This document shows, in pieces, positions 1 to 7,959 of a DNA stretch of 31,941 nt. Position 1 is the stretch's first letter. Every line of letters begins with the position of its first letter. The stretch comes from Candidatus Thorarchaeota archaeon (GTDB lineage: Archaea; Asgardarchaeota; Thorarchaeia; Thorarchaeales; Thorarchaeaceae), in contig SDOA01000043.1 of NCBI GenBank assembly GCA_004524595.1, positions 1 through 31,941 of the forward strand, in the 5' to 3' direction. The notes beneath the pieces were generated by a model. The model made no database searches. It saw only the letters and a program-made list of their open reading frames with translations, and was not told the DNA's origin. Position numbers and translations under genes: made by a program.

Positions 1-123
1 ATCTGAAACCTCACCAGTATTCACTCCATTAAAGGGCAGAATATTGGCAAGCATGTTCATCAAAATCGTAAAAGCGATTGCGAAGATATTGATAATTTGG
101 AAATTCTTGTAATTATTAGTCAT
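1..123 (-). CDS. TspO/MBR-like membrane protein, N-terminal fragment (partial, runs off left edge)
   Basis: An open frame runs from an ATG at 121-123 to the left edge with no stop, giving 41 residues. Residues 9-29 form a hydrophobic helix. It is followed by LANILPFNGVNTGEVSD, which resembles the segment after the first helix of tryptophan-rich sensory (TspO/MBR-family) proteins, where a similar N-x-L-P-x-N-G-x-x-T-G-x-x-S-D string precedes the Trp-rich helices. TspO-family proteins are five-helix membrane proteins that bind porphyrins or other hydrophobic ligands. The diagnostic Trp-rich helices lie outside the window, so the family call is tentative. A TATA-like TTTAAATA lies about 35 bp upstream of the ATG. 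Confidence 0.55.
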   Translation of the reverse strand, partial: MTNNYKNFQIINIFAIAFTILMNMLANILPFNGVNTGEVSD

Positions 124-154
124 AAAAAATCCCATATTTATTAACTATAATTAA

Positions 155-162
155 TATTTAAA
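155..162 (-). promoter_or_regulatory. TATA-like promoter element for the TspO-like gene
   Basis: On the minus strand the sequence reads TTTAAATA in an AT-rich stretch, centred about 35 bp upstream of the ATG at 123. An archaeal start site about 26 bp downstream of the TATA centre would leave a leader of roughly 8-10 nt. This is inference from spacing only. Confidence 0.4.
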
Positions 163-182
163 CCTTGTTACTGGTTGCGCTA

Positions 183-1196
183 TTAGTTATAGTATTTTCT
201 CACTCCTGCATATAGTACTATGAGGACAATACCTACCACAGCTGTGAATATGAATACATCATTGAGGAATGGTTGGTCAATAGGGGACGTGGTACTAGAT
301 GTAGTTGCTGTCGTTGATGTGGTAGTAGGTGGATCTGGAGCGTTCCATCCAGCCAACATTGCCATCATCCACCAGAACGCACGACCTTTCTGTTCACAGC
401 TTGAATAGGTGGTATGTCCTGCCTCATCTCCATTGAAGTCTTCATGTTCAATAGGAATTTGAAGAGTCTCAGCCCCAACGAGATATTCGTATGTGCTATG
501 TTCGCCATTGCTCCAACAATCTAAATCAGCGAAGTCAAACAAGACTTTGTCATTATTGATGCAGTATTGTCGAATCTGTTCATTTCTCAGCCATCGATTA
601 TATCCACTGCTATCATCAGACTGAGCATTGCAGGTCATATAGATGAAGGTGATATCGGGATTTGCTGATTCAAGTGAAGCCATGGCATTCAGGTATTGTT
701 GAGTTTCAGCATCGGTATAGTCATACAGTTGACAACACCATGACCAGAGAGAGATTGTCAGTGTAGGATTATTGTTGAGTGTATTCTGAGTGAGTGCTCG
801 AGCGCTTGTTCCTTGCCAGTAGAGGTCTGGTGTGATATAGTCATGAGGCGGATTACCATCAAGAATGCAGAGGGCTTCGACATCAGTGGGTAGAGTAAGA
901 TAGCCAATCGAAACATCAAAACTGGAATTTGCAGACTCAAGTCTGGTGAGGCCCTCCGTAATCTGACTACCATGGCTTGTATGAGCATAGTGAATTTTGA
1001 TGTTCTCTTGAGCAGAATCAATCCATTCACTGGGAATCGCAGCCATGTCTATACAATTATGGTCTATTATCAGCCCACCAGACCAGGATGAGAGTATAGT
1101 GCTGTCTGCAACTGGTGTGCATGCAGAGAGCAAAGAGCTTGTAGATAGTATTGTTAGTCCAATTACTACTGTCAATAGAATTCTGTGGCGTGACAT
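183..1196 (-). CDS. Secreted lipoprotein with SGNH-hydrolase-like (HTSHGSQ) domain and C-terminal membrane anchor
   Basis: 337 residues. The N-terminal signal ends in a lipobox, LLSAC, with Cys26 as the probable lipidated residue. The body contains IHYAHTSHGSQ (about 68-78) and later MTCNAQ...RNEQIRQYC...VLFDFADLD (about 187-226). This arrangement resembles a group of secreted SGNH/GDSL-like hydrolases that share an HTSHGSQ motif and a late 'N-x-x-IR-x-YC' block. The exact substrate is unknown. A Thr/Ser-only linker (291-304) leads to a C-terminal hydrophobic helix (about 315-332) and the tail RKYYN, so the protein appears anchored at both ends, which is odd. The start is supported by AGGAG at 1206-1210, nine bases upstream. 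It is transcribed divergently from the TIM-barrel gene. Confidence 0.6.
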   Translation of the reverse strand: MSRHRILLTVVIGLTILSTSSLLSACTPVADSTILSSWSGGLIIDHNCIDMAAIPSEWIDSAQENIKIHYAHTSHGSQITEGLTRLESANSSFDVSIGYLTLPTDVEALCILDGNPPHDYITPDLYWQGTSARALTQNTLNNNPTLTISLWSWCCQLYDYTDAETQQYLNAMASLESANPDITFIYMTCNAQSDDSSGYNRWLRNEQIRQYCINNDKVLFDFADLDCWSNGEHSTYEYLVGAETLQIPIEHEDFNGDEAGHTTYSSCEQKGRAFWWMMAMLAGWNAPDPPTTTSTTATTSSTTSPIDQPFLNDVFIFTAVVGIVLIVLYAGVRKYYN

Positions 1197-1351
1197 TTTG
1201 GTTAACTCCTAACCTACTTTTATCTGCGAATTACTCTTGAAATGTTTTTCTCATGTGGGTGAATTTGAAGATTCCATTAATCCAAGAGACCATACATCAG
1301 ACTCAAGAGGCAATGACATCATTAATACGACAGAGATAGGAGTTACTCTCG

Positions 1352-2146
1352 ATGTTTATATCTTGCTCAATCTTGGGAGGTATCAGGTCCTCATCCTCAC
1401 CAGAGGTGCTCCTTTCCAATATGATTAGAACGTTGGTGCGCGTAAAGGATGCTGGATATGACACTGTTGAGTTGTGGTATAGCAACCTACCGGAATGGGT
1501 AGGTGATACATTGGCAGCATCTTTGGAGGATCTCTCACTCAAGGCATACTCAATACATTTACCAAAATTCCTAGCTGTGTTTGATGAGAAGGAGTTCAAT
1601 GACGCTGTACTCTCTACATTTGAATTAATAGAGACACTTGACCTCAAGGTTGCGGTACTTCATCCACCTGGTCCTGATGACCTTTCTGAGTCGCAATGGA
1701 GCGAGAGGCTTGATCTCATTCTCAAAGAGGCTGCTCCTTCAGATTGCACGGTTGCTCTTGAGAATGTGCCATACATCAAAGATGTTGACATGTTTATCCT
1801 AGATCAAATTGGAAAGCTTGAAAACAGTGCTCTTGGAATTACCATCGATATGGAATTCATGCACATCAACGGATCGAACATTGAATGGTTAACAACAGCT
1901 TTTGGAGACTGTATTGTCAACATCCATTTCAGAGATAGTGATGGAAATCTCTTAGGTTCAGATGGGCATCGGCAGTATATCATCCCAGGAGAAGGAATGA
2001 TAGATCTTCATCATGCTGTGAGAGTATTGCACAAATCAATGTACAACGGGCCTCTCACAGTCGAGGTCTCACACCGGCAATCAAGAAACATAATTGATGC
2101 TAAGAGATATGCTGAAGAGTGTCTAACAGATCTAAGAAGTGCATGA
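1352..2146 (+). CDS. Sugar phosphate isomerase/epimerase-like TIM barrel (xylose isomerase-like/AP endonuclease 2 fold)
   Basis: 264 residues, single domain, the usual length for this family. Features typical of the xylose-isomerase-like TIM barrel are visible in order: GYDTVELW (Glu40), YSIHLP (His69), AVLHPP (His104), VALENV (Glu137), GITIDMEF (Asp166), VNIHFRD (His192) and LTVEVS (Glu238). Glu137, Asp166, His192 and Glu238 are the likely metal ligands. Family members are sugar or sugar-acid isomerases, or endonuclease IV-like enzymes. Nothing here fixes the substrate, and the short length without endonuclease IV signatures favours an isomerase/epimerase. AGGAG at 1338-1342 sits nine bases before the ATG and decides the start. 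It converges on the secreted-protein gene downstream. Confidence 0.7.
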   Translation: MFISCSILGGIRSSSSPEVLLSNMIRTLVRVKDAGYDTVELWYSNLPEWVGDTLAASLEDLSLKAYSIHLPKFLAVFDEKEFNDAVLSTFELIETLDLKVAVLHPPGPDDLSESQWSERLDLILKEAAPSDCTVALENVPYIKDVDMFILDQIGKLENSALGITIDMEFMHINGSNIEWLTTAFGDCIVNIHFRDSDGNLLGSDGHRQYIIPGEGMIDLHHAVRVLHKSMYNGPLTVEVSHRQSRNIIDAKRYAEECLTDLRSA

Positions 2147-2194
2147 ATGCATCCCTGATGACCCGTAGATTTTGATACATAAATTGAGAGAATT

Positions 2195-2228
2195 AAAAAA
2201 GAGGTGGTGGGAGCGGAACTCCGCTCCC
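2195..2228 (-). terminator. Hairpin plus U-tract terminator
   Basis: A perfect 8-bp stem (GGGAGCGG at 2209-2216 with CCGCTCCC at 2221-2228, loop AACT) lies ten bases after the minus-strand stop at 2239. On the minus strand it is followed by CACCTCTTTTTT (T-run at 2195-2200). It probably ends the secreted-protein gene and may also stop the convergent TIM-barrel transcript. Confidence 0.6.
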
Positions 2229-2238
2229 GAGGTGGTGG

Positions 2239-4077
2239 TTATTGTTTTCTCTCAGTATTAATCCGAACACAGACGATACTCAAAGCAACAACACCGAACA
2301 CTCCAAGGAGTATAGAGGTGCTGATGAGACCTGTGATGAAGGCGCTTGCTGCAGAAGGTGATTTCATTGGAAACACTGAGAAGATGGGGTCATGTGTGAT
2401 GGAATGTCCATCCCATTTGGCATAGCATGAACTATAGTAATAGGTCTGACCCCACCAAGATTCGAGGGAATATGCTAGTTCAGCAGCGGGGGTAGCAGTA
2501 TCATATCCGTAACTGTAGAAGTACATCGGCATCACCGCAGTACCTACATCATATGTCAGACCATCACTTCCCAGAACATAGGTCCCTCCAAACTCGACTG
2601 TTGAACGGAGCGTAGTTTGTTCTGAGAACCGCAAGAAACCATTTGGAACGGTTTCACTCACAAGACCTCCCGAGGGTGCTGTCGCCCATTCAGTCATTGT
2701 AGGTGGTTCATCACCGGGTTCGGTAAATTCTCCTCCGCCAGTGACAGGATCGGTCTCAGACCAAGTTATGTCATCTGTATATGACGTGGGTGCATAGGGG
2801 TCAACATAGATCTCACCAGTCACAGCATAGCTGGAAAAGGAGCTCCAATAGTTCAGTGTGAGCCCGAGCCCGTCCAACTCAAGGGGCACAAGCCCAGTTA
2901 TTGGATCTGTGAAGTTTCCAACATACTGGTCAATCTTGATGACAGCTGCCTCATCAGTAGTCTCAAATCGAAAAGTGAGTTCAAGACTGTCAATAATCAC
3001 TGGAAGCGATTCCGGTTCTTCAGTATTGTATTCCCCAGGACAGAATGAACAATACCATATATTGTAAGGTTGGAAGGTCATCAGATCTCCTATGATATCA
3101 GTAACTTCAGCACTCCATTCAATCTGTCCATCTGAATTGATATGGGGAAGACCGATGTCACCGAGCTTCGCATTCTCCGCATAGAAATCGTAGACCAACT
3201 CAGAGGCAGTCCGGTTCATCTCGTACGTGATCCAGTCGACATGACCATCTTGATCAAAATCGTAAGAGACCTCGCTATAGACAATATCCATCTGTCCATT
3301 ATCATTAGTATCATTGAACACACTCAGACCTGAGAAGTAATGCTGCATCCATTGTTCTGTATCCTCAGTCCGGAACATCTCATTGACATCATAGCCAAAC
3401 CCACAATAGTCCCAGTCATAATCATACTCATAAGTACCATTCATGAATAAAGCCCAAGAATACTCTTCCTTCAGATCTGGGATTATGATGTTTGCATCAA
3501 CAGGTATACCAAATTCATCAGCCCAGCTATATTCAGCCAAATAGTACGAACTAGAATTGCTCTCGGAATAATAAAATGATGAATAGATGAACACCTCATC
3601 TCCTGAGAGAGCTCCAGATTCAGGCCACCAGAAGATGCTCCAAAGGTCTGTAATGTCACCTTGACGATTCATCCAAGAGATGTATGAGGCATCAGGGTCT
3701 AGCACTACAACTACAAGGAGGTTTGAGAAGGACCAAGAATTAGTCCAGTTAGAATAACTATCTTCTGTAATTATATATCCGTTTCCGAATATATCCTCAA
3801 CATAATATTCTGCAATGTACCTGAAGCCACCTTCACCAATACTCTCAACATCGCTATAGTATCCAGGTTCAATAGTGATCGAGTAATCATCACCCGTTTC
3901 GTTCCACCATTGCCAGCCAACATAGACTCCTGGGAGCATCTCCGTGAAGGGACTGATTGTCTGTGTGGTTTCATACGGTCCAATCACCGTTTCAGCGGCG
4001 ATACCCATTCCAGATCCAAGAACAAAAAAGATGGATAGTAGAACGAGTGCGGTTAGTTGTTTTTTGTCTGATTTCAT
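2239..4077 (-). CDS. Secreted, C-terminally membrane-anchored acidic protein of unknown function
   Basis: 612 residues from the ATG at 4077. An N-terminal signal peptide (MKSDKK followed by a hydrophobic stretch ending near GIAAE) leads to a long extracellular region rich in Asp, Glu, Tyr, Trp and Ser. The C-terminus has one hydrophobic helix (ITGLISTSILLGVFGVVALS) and a short tail NTERKQ. Near residues 255-285, DTNDNGQMD and DFDQDGHVD resemble calcium-binding (dockerin or EF-hand-like) loops. No enzyme motif was recognised. The fold is probably beta-rich. An in-frame ATG at 4089 exists, but it lies inside the likely ribosome binding site AGGATGAT, so 4077 is preferred. Surface location is inferred from signal plus anchor. 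Confidence 0.7.
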   Translation of the reverse strand: MKSDKKQLTALVLLSIFFVLGSGMGIAAETVIGPYETTQTISPFTEMLPGVYVGWQWWNETGDDYSITIEPGYYSDVESIGEGGFRYIAEYYVEDIFGNGYIITEDSYSNWTNSWSFSNLLVVVVLDPDASYISWMNRQGDITDLWSIFWWPESGALSGDEVFIYSSFYYSESNSSSYYLAEYSWADEFGIPVDANIIIPDLKEEYSWALFMNGTYEYDYDWDYCGFGYDVNEMFRTEDTEQWMQHYFSGLSVFNDTNDNGQMDIVYSEVSYDFDQDGHVDWITYEMNRTASELVYDFYAENAKLGDIGLPHINSDGQIEWSAEVTDIIGDLMTFQPYNIWYCSFCPGEYNTEEPESLPVIIDSLELTFRFETTDEAAVIKIDQYVGNFTDPITGLVPLELDGLGLTLNYWSSFSSYAVTGEIYVDPYAPTSYTDDITWSETDPVTGGGEFTEPGDEPPTMTEWATAPSGGLVSETVPNGFLRFSEQTTLRSTVEFGGTYVLGSDGLTYDVGTAVMPMYFYSYGYDTATPAAELAYSLESWWGQTYYYSSCYAKWDGHSITHDPIFSVFPMKSPSAASAFITGLISTSILLGVFGVVALSIVCVRINTERKQ

Positions 4078-4259
4078 AGTACCAATCATCCTGAAATCTT
4101 ATGGTTCTATGTGAATTACGTATCAAAGTTAATTATAGCAGTTTTCTGTGAACTGTTCAATAGAGAGAGAAAATAAAGTATTATTAATTGCTAAAAATAG
4201 ATTAAATGTCTTATGATGGTTTAAAATCGTTCCAGTAGCAACCATAAAACAGTATAATT

Positions 4260-4745
4260 TTATCTTGTTACCTTCTTTTCGAGAGTCACAATCTTGGTCC
4301 TTCCACTTTCTATTCGTTTGATGAGTGATTTCCTCTCAAGCGTTGAGAGTGTCACACTAAGAGTTGACTTACTCAGACCGGTTGCACGTCGTAGGTCATC
4401 CTGTGTCATCTGGCCGCCACTCTCTTCTAGACGGTTTATGATTCTTCTCTCTGTATTAGTGAGTGTCACAACTACAATTGGCTCAGGTATCTCTTGATTC
4501 TGGTTCCTTTCAGCGATTAAGACCTCAAGATCAGACACTCTCTTTTGAAGTCTGAGAACAACGAGAACGGACATATTCACTATTAACACTAGAGAGATAA
4601 CAAGTGCAATTGTCGTTGCAAGAAAAACGATATCTTTAGCCACTGGTAATGCAGAGACCCATGTCCAGAGGGCAGCCGATAATATTCCAATCGAGAGAAT
4701 GATGAGGATGATGTCAATCTTCTTCATGAAACCAACGCCGGTCAT
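4260..4745 (-). CDS. Membrane-tethered winged-helix transcription regulator
   Basis: About 161 residues. Two hydrophobic helices (about 11-31 and 40-65) are followed by a short polar linker and a C-terminal winged helix (about 95-160). The core reads NTERRIINRLEESGGQMTQ, then DDLRRATGLSKSTLS (helix-turn-helix with recognition helix) and LERKSLIKRIESGRTKIVTL (wing). This resembles MarR/DUF7343-type wHTH proteins of archaea that have N-terminal membrane segments. The DNA-binding part should lie in the cytoplasm, held at the membrane, and may respond to a membrane signal; targets are unknown. Start choice is uncertain: GTG 4754, ATG 4745 and ATG 4727 are all in frame, and no strong ribosome binding site separates them. 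Confidence 0.7.
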   Translation of the reverse strand: MTGVGFMKKIDIILIILSIGILSAALWTWVSALPVAKDIVFLATTIALVISLVLIVNMSVLVVLRLQKRVSDLEVLIAERNQNQEIPEPIVVVTLTNTERRIINRLEESGGQMTQDDLRRATGLSKSTLSVTLSTLERKSLIKRIESGRTKIVTLEKKVTR

Positions 4746-4874
4746 TCTACTCACTTCAAACCGTAAAGATGGTTCTGACTTAAGAACGCTCCTTCGACAG
4801 GATATGGGACAAAGGGATACGATTATTGATGTTTCAAAAGAGGTATAACAGAAATCATTGTAGTTAGAGTAGTG

Positions 4875-5240
4875 ATGCTAGTGTCCAATGCAACAATGAA
4901 CCAACTCTCTAAGGAAGAATTGAGAGCTTTTCGAAGGTTACATATCGTAAAATCTGCTCTAGACGAATTGAAGAGAAGAGGCATCACAACTGACCTTCCC
5001 ATATGTCCAGTCTGTAAGAGTCCAAGAATAATAGATGTCAGGTCTTCTCGTGATCTCGGACTATTAGGAGGATTTCAACCAGCCTACTATTGCATCGATT
5101 GTGGATGGTATGGGAGGACCATCATTATAATGTCAAACAGACCTGAGAATGATGCTATTCTTGAGGACATGCGAGATGCCTTTGCATCTTTGTACATTTC
5201 AGAAGATAGTCATGTATCGGATGATGATTGGCGGGATTAG
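4875..5240 (+). CDS. Small zinc-ribbon protein with acidic W-x-D tail
   Basis: About 121 residues. The N-terminal third is a charged helix (LSKEELRAFRRLHIVKSAL). Two CxxC knuckles, CPVC and CIDC, about 30 residues apart form a probable zinc ribbon, with hydrophobic residues (GGFQPAYYCIDCGWYGR) between and after them. The tail is acidic and ends DDDWRD at the stop. Zinc ribbons of this kind are common in small archaeal proteins tied to transcription or translation, but no specific family was recognised. The C-terminal W-R-D resembles the tails of the two proteins at 11886-13608. It is convergent with the antiporter gene, 18 bases apart. The start could also be the ATG at 4896. Confidence 0.6.
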   Translation: MLVSNATMNQLSKEELRAFRRLHIVKSALDELKRRGITTDLPICPVCKSPRIIDVRSSRDLGLLGGFQPAYYCIDCGWYGRTIIIMSNRPENDAILEDMRDAFASLYISEDSHVSDDDWRD

Positions 5241-5258
5241 GAGGAGAATAATAACTCT

Positions 5259-6536
5259 TCATTTACCATTTGAACTATCATCTCTGGCAACAGAGTCGTC
5301 CTCACTTGAACAGACAAGATTTGACCCAACTTCTTGGTTCTCTACATCATAGAACTCACCTGCACATTGTAACCCTTTACTTGCGGAGATAGGTCCAATG
5401 ATTTGCAGTATCATTGTTGCTAAGATAATGGTACTCAAAATTAGAGTACCAGCTACGTGCGCTTCATCAATACCAAGTTGGAAAAGATTCTGTTCTAGTA
5501 TCAGAGAGAGACCAACAGCAACTCCTGCTTGCGAAAATAAGCAGAAGCCTAAATACTTGGAGATGTTCTCTGGTGACCGAGTTATTTTGGTACCAATATA
5601 TGCCCCCATGTATTTTGACAGAATAGACCCAGCGACATAAACAATCGCTAGTAAAAGTATTCCTCCAGTAGCTAGTAAATTGATATCTACTGATGCACCT
5701 ACATATACAAAAAAGATCATGACTATTGGTGACATGACATCTCTCAATGTATGACATACTGCTTGTTTTTCGGAATCTACCCAATTTGTCATGACAAAAC
5801 CAAATATCATGCATGCCAGAATTGGGCTGCCATGCAATACTATCATCACACCAACAAGAAGAATAATCATTCCAAGTTCGAATTCCAATAGATCTTTGCG
5901 AGTATCCTCACGATTTATGAAGACCGTAATTACTGCACCTGCTAGAAAACCAGCAAAACAGGAAAGGCCAATCTCCCACCCAATGATTAGAATCGAATCT
6001 ATAATGTTCATAGCGCCACTATAAAATATTCCTAATAGACTGATTGCAATATTTACCAATAAAATGGCGATTACATCATCTACAGCTAAAATATACATCA
6101 ATGTGTCAGTTAGAGGCCCTTTGCACCTACGTTCCCAAATGACCATGACTGTCGAGGCAGGGTCAGTTGCAACAGCTAATGCTCCAAAGACCAATGCGAT
6201 ATGAAGTTGACCTATTATCATGAACATTAGAAGAGTGACACCAAAGAATACCAATGAAGACACGAAAAAGAGAACTATGCTCATTTTTCTAATTTTGCCA
6301 GCAAAGACCTTCTTTTGAATTTCAAGACCAATACTATAACCAATTAGACCTAGAGCGATTTCTACTAATGGAAATAACCCTTGTCTAAGGGCTGACGAGA
6401 ACATGCCAGTAGTGCCCAAAAAGAGACCAGCCAAAATAAAACCCAAAATCTGAGGAATATTAAAACGTTTCATTATTTTTGCGCCAAGGAATGCCAAGAC
6501 AAGAGCAGTGCCAATTAGTAGGATAGGATCAGACAT
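5259..6536 (-). CDS. Cation/proton antiporter (CPA family, Na+/H+ exchanger fold)
   Basis: 425 residues with about 12 hydrophobic helices spread through residues 5-390, the expected size for the membrane domain of the sodium/hydrogen exchanger family. AVATDPAST (TDP at about 124-126) and AVDDVIAILLV (Asp153-Asp154) correspond to the unwound-helix TDP and the ion-binding acidic pair of this family. Two acidic residues in the second motif suggest electrogenic-type exchange, but this is family inference. A polar C-terminal tail of about 35 residues lacks an NAD-binding (TrkA-N) domain, unlike KefB/KefC. The protein sits in the cytoplasmic membrane and would exchange Na+ or K+ for H+. Confidence 0.85.
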   Translation of the reverse strand: MSDPILLIGTALVLAFLGAKIMKRFNIPQILGFILAGLFLGTTGMFSSALRQGLFPLVEIALGLIGYSIGLEIQKKVFAGKIRKMSIVLFFVSSLVFFGVTLLMFMIIGQLHIALVFGALAVATDPASTVMVIWERRCKGPLTDTLMYILAVDDVIAILLVNIAISLLGIFYSGAMNIIDSILIIGWEIGLSCFAGFLAGAVITVFINREDTRKDLLEFELGMIILLVGVMIVLHGSPILACMIFGFVMTNWVDSEKQAVCHTLRDVMSPIVMIFFVYVGASVDINLLATGGILLLAIVYVAGSILSKYMGAYIGTKITRSPENISKYLGFCLFSQAGVAVGLSLILEQNLFQLGIDEAHVAGTLILSTIILATMILQIIGPISASKGLQCAGEFYDVENQEVGSNLVCSSEDDSVARDDSSNGK

Positions 6537-6665
6537 GACTTCAACTCATCATTGGGGGTTTTTTTTTGACCATCGCTGTCGAAAAGCATTTGACTTCTTT
6601 AAGTAGCTTCTGTTATCAAACGATATCAGAGAACCACAGGTTATAAAAAACGGGATTCATAATTA

Positions 6666-7334
6666 TTAACATCTTCCAATATTGTAATCACAGATATCAT
6701 TCAGAAAACAAATTTCGCAACGAGGTCTTTGTGCCTTACAGACTTCACGTCCATGACGAACAAGATTATTGTTCAGAGATGGAATGCAATTCCTTGGAAT
6801 AATATCCTCTAGAATTCTTTGCGCATGTTCTCGTGATACTTTCTGACCGATGAGCCCCAACCGTTTACAGACTCTCCAGACATGTGTATCCACAGGTAGT
6901 GTTGATTTGCCAAATGAGAAGAGAAGGACAATTGCTGCTGTCTTGGGACCAACTCCATGAAGAGATGTCAACCATTCTTTTGCTTCTTCTATCTCCATTG
7001 ATTCTAGATGAGACAGATCGAGTCTACCAACACGATGCTGAATCTCATGAAGAGTTGCCTGAATTCGCTTAGCTTTAAGATTGAACATTCCTGATGGTCG
7101 AATGACTTGAGCTAGTTTATCCTGTTGTTCTTGAAGTACCTCTTCCCATGTTGGATATGACTCCTTCAGACTCTCAAATGCTCGAAGCATATTGATATCA
7201 TTTGTGTGCTGACTCAAAATTGTCATCACGAGTTCATCAATTGGAGGGAGCTCTCTATTACTAACAACATCACCATACTTCTCAATGAGAAGAATGCAGA
7301 CTTTTTCTGCTTTCAATGCAATATCAACAGTCAT
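6666..7334 (-). CDS. nth: Endonuclease III-like DNA glycosylase/AP lyase with [4Fe-4S] loop
   Basis: 222 residues from the ATG at 7334. The helix-hairpin-helix reads LHGVGPKTAAIV, with Lys131 as the probable Schiff-base nucleophile. It is followed by LPVDTHVWRVCKRLGLIG, with Asp149 as the catalytic aspartate. The C-terminal iron-sulfur loop is complete: Cys199, Cys206, Cys209 and Cys215 in the C-X6-C-X2-C-X5-C spacing. The enzyme removes oxidised pyrimidines in base-excision repair. The frame stays open upstream to 7643, but that part overlaps the flavodoxin gene and has no family resemblance. The start at 7334 gives a normal Nth length. It is divergent from the flavodoxin gene. Confidence 0.88.
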   Translation of the reverse strand: MTVDIALKAEKVCILLIEKYGDVVSNRELPPIDELVMTILSQHTNDINMLRAFESLKESYPTWEEVLQEQQDKLAQVIRPSGMFNLKAKRIQATLHEIQHRVGRLDLSHLESMEIEEAKEWLTSLHGVGPKTAAIVLLFSFGKSTLPVDTHVWRVCKRLGLIGQKVSREHAQRILEDIIPRNCIPSLNNNLVRHGREVCKAQRPRCEICFLNDICDYNIGRC

Positions 7335-7449
7335 CTTCGAAGGTAAAAAGATAATGTTCCCTTTATCAGCGAGATGGTTTGGACTTTGTAATTTTTTTCC
7401 CTTTCGATATGCTTTTGTTAGATAATACAATCCGAACTGAGGAACAAAA

Positions 7450-7866
7450 ATGAAAGTCGGCGTTATTTTTGAGAGCACCCGAGGAAGAACAAAAGCAATG
7501 GCTGAGGCCATTTGCGAGGGCGTCAGAATTACTGGAGCTGAGTGTGAGTTAATTGATGCACAAAATTTCACTAATCTTACCGATTTTTGTGCAATTACTG
7601 TCGGTAGCTCAACCAGAATGAAAAAAGTTCTACCTATGGTCAAGAGAGTTCTAACTGAGCTGCCAACATTGAATAGTATTCCTGTTGCAGGTTTTGGATC
7701 CTACGGATGGAGCGGAGAGGCACCTGACGAGATTATAAAAAGATTGATAGAGTTAGGCGGAACTCAGGTCATAGATGGACCGATAAAGGCAAAAGATTAT
7801 CCAGGAGAGCAAGTTTTAGAAGAGTGTCGTAATTTAGGGAAGAAGCTTGCAGAGACTTGTCATTAG
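7450..7866 (+). CDS. Flavodoxin-domain protein
   Basis: 138 residues, a short-chain flavodoxin. The N-terminus MKVGVIFESTRGRTKAMAEAI has the beta-strand plus FMN phosphate-binding loop (S-T-R-G-R-T). VGSSTRMKKVLP and AGFGSYGWSGEAPDEI correspond to the two later FMN-contacting loops and resemble the flavodoxin module of FprA-type flavodiiron proteins. It is expected to be a soluble FMN electron carrier; its partner is not encoded next to it. TGAGG at 7438-7442 lies seven bases before the ATG and fixes the start. It is divergent from nth. Confidence 0.85.
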   Translation: MKVGVIFESTRGRTKAMAEAICEGVRITGAECELIDAQNFTNLTDFCAITVGSSTRMKKVLPMVKRVLTELPTLNSIPVAGFGSYGWSGEAPDEIIKRLIELGGTQVIDGPIKAKDYPGEQVLEECRNLGKKLAETCH

Positions 7867-7959
7867 TAGGTCGTATGATTCAATAGATCTTTGGTCTATG
7901 TGCAACCTTCGTAACTCTTATCACTCTCACGTAAAAGAAAAATACTTGGTGCTGAAGTA

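Noticed and set aside
6557..6567. A G5-T9 run that looks like a terminator on the plus strand
   Set aside because: No plus-strand gene ends nearby; it lies upstream of the minus-strand antiporter gene and is probably leader or promoter sequence.
7335..7643. An N-terminal extension of endonuclease III on the minus strand
   Set aside because: It overlaps the flavodoxin gene and its regulatory region and lacks family resemblance; the ATG at 7334 gives the usual length.
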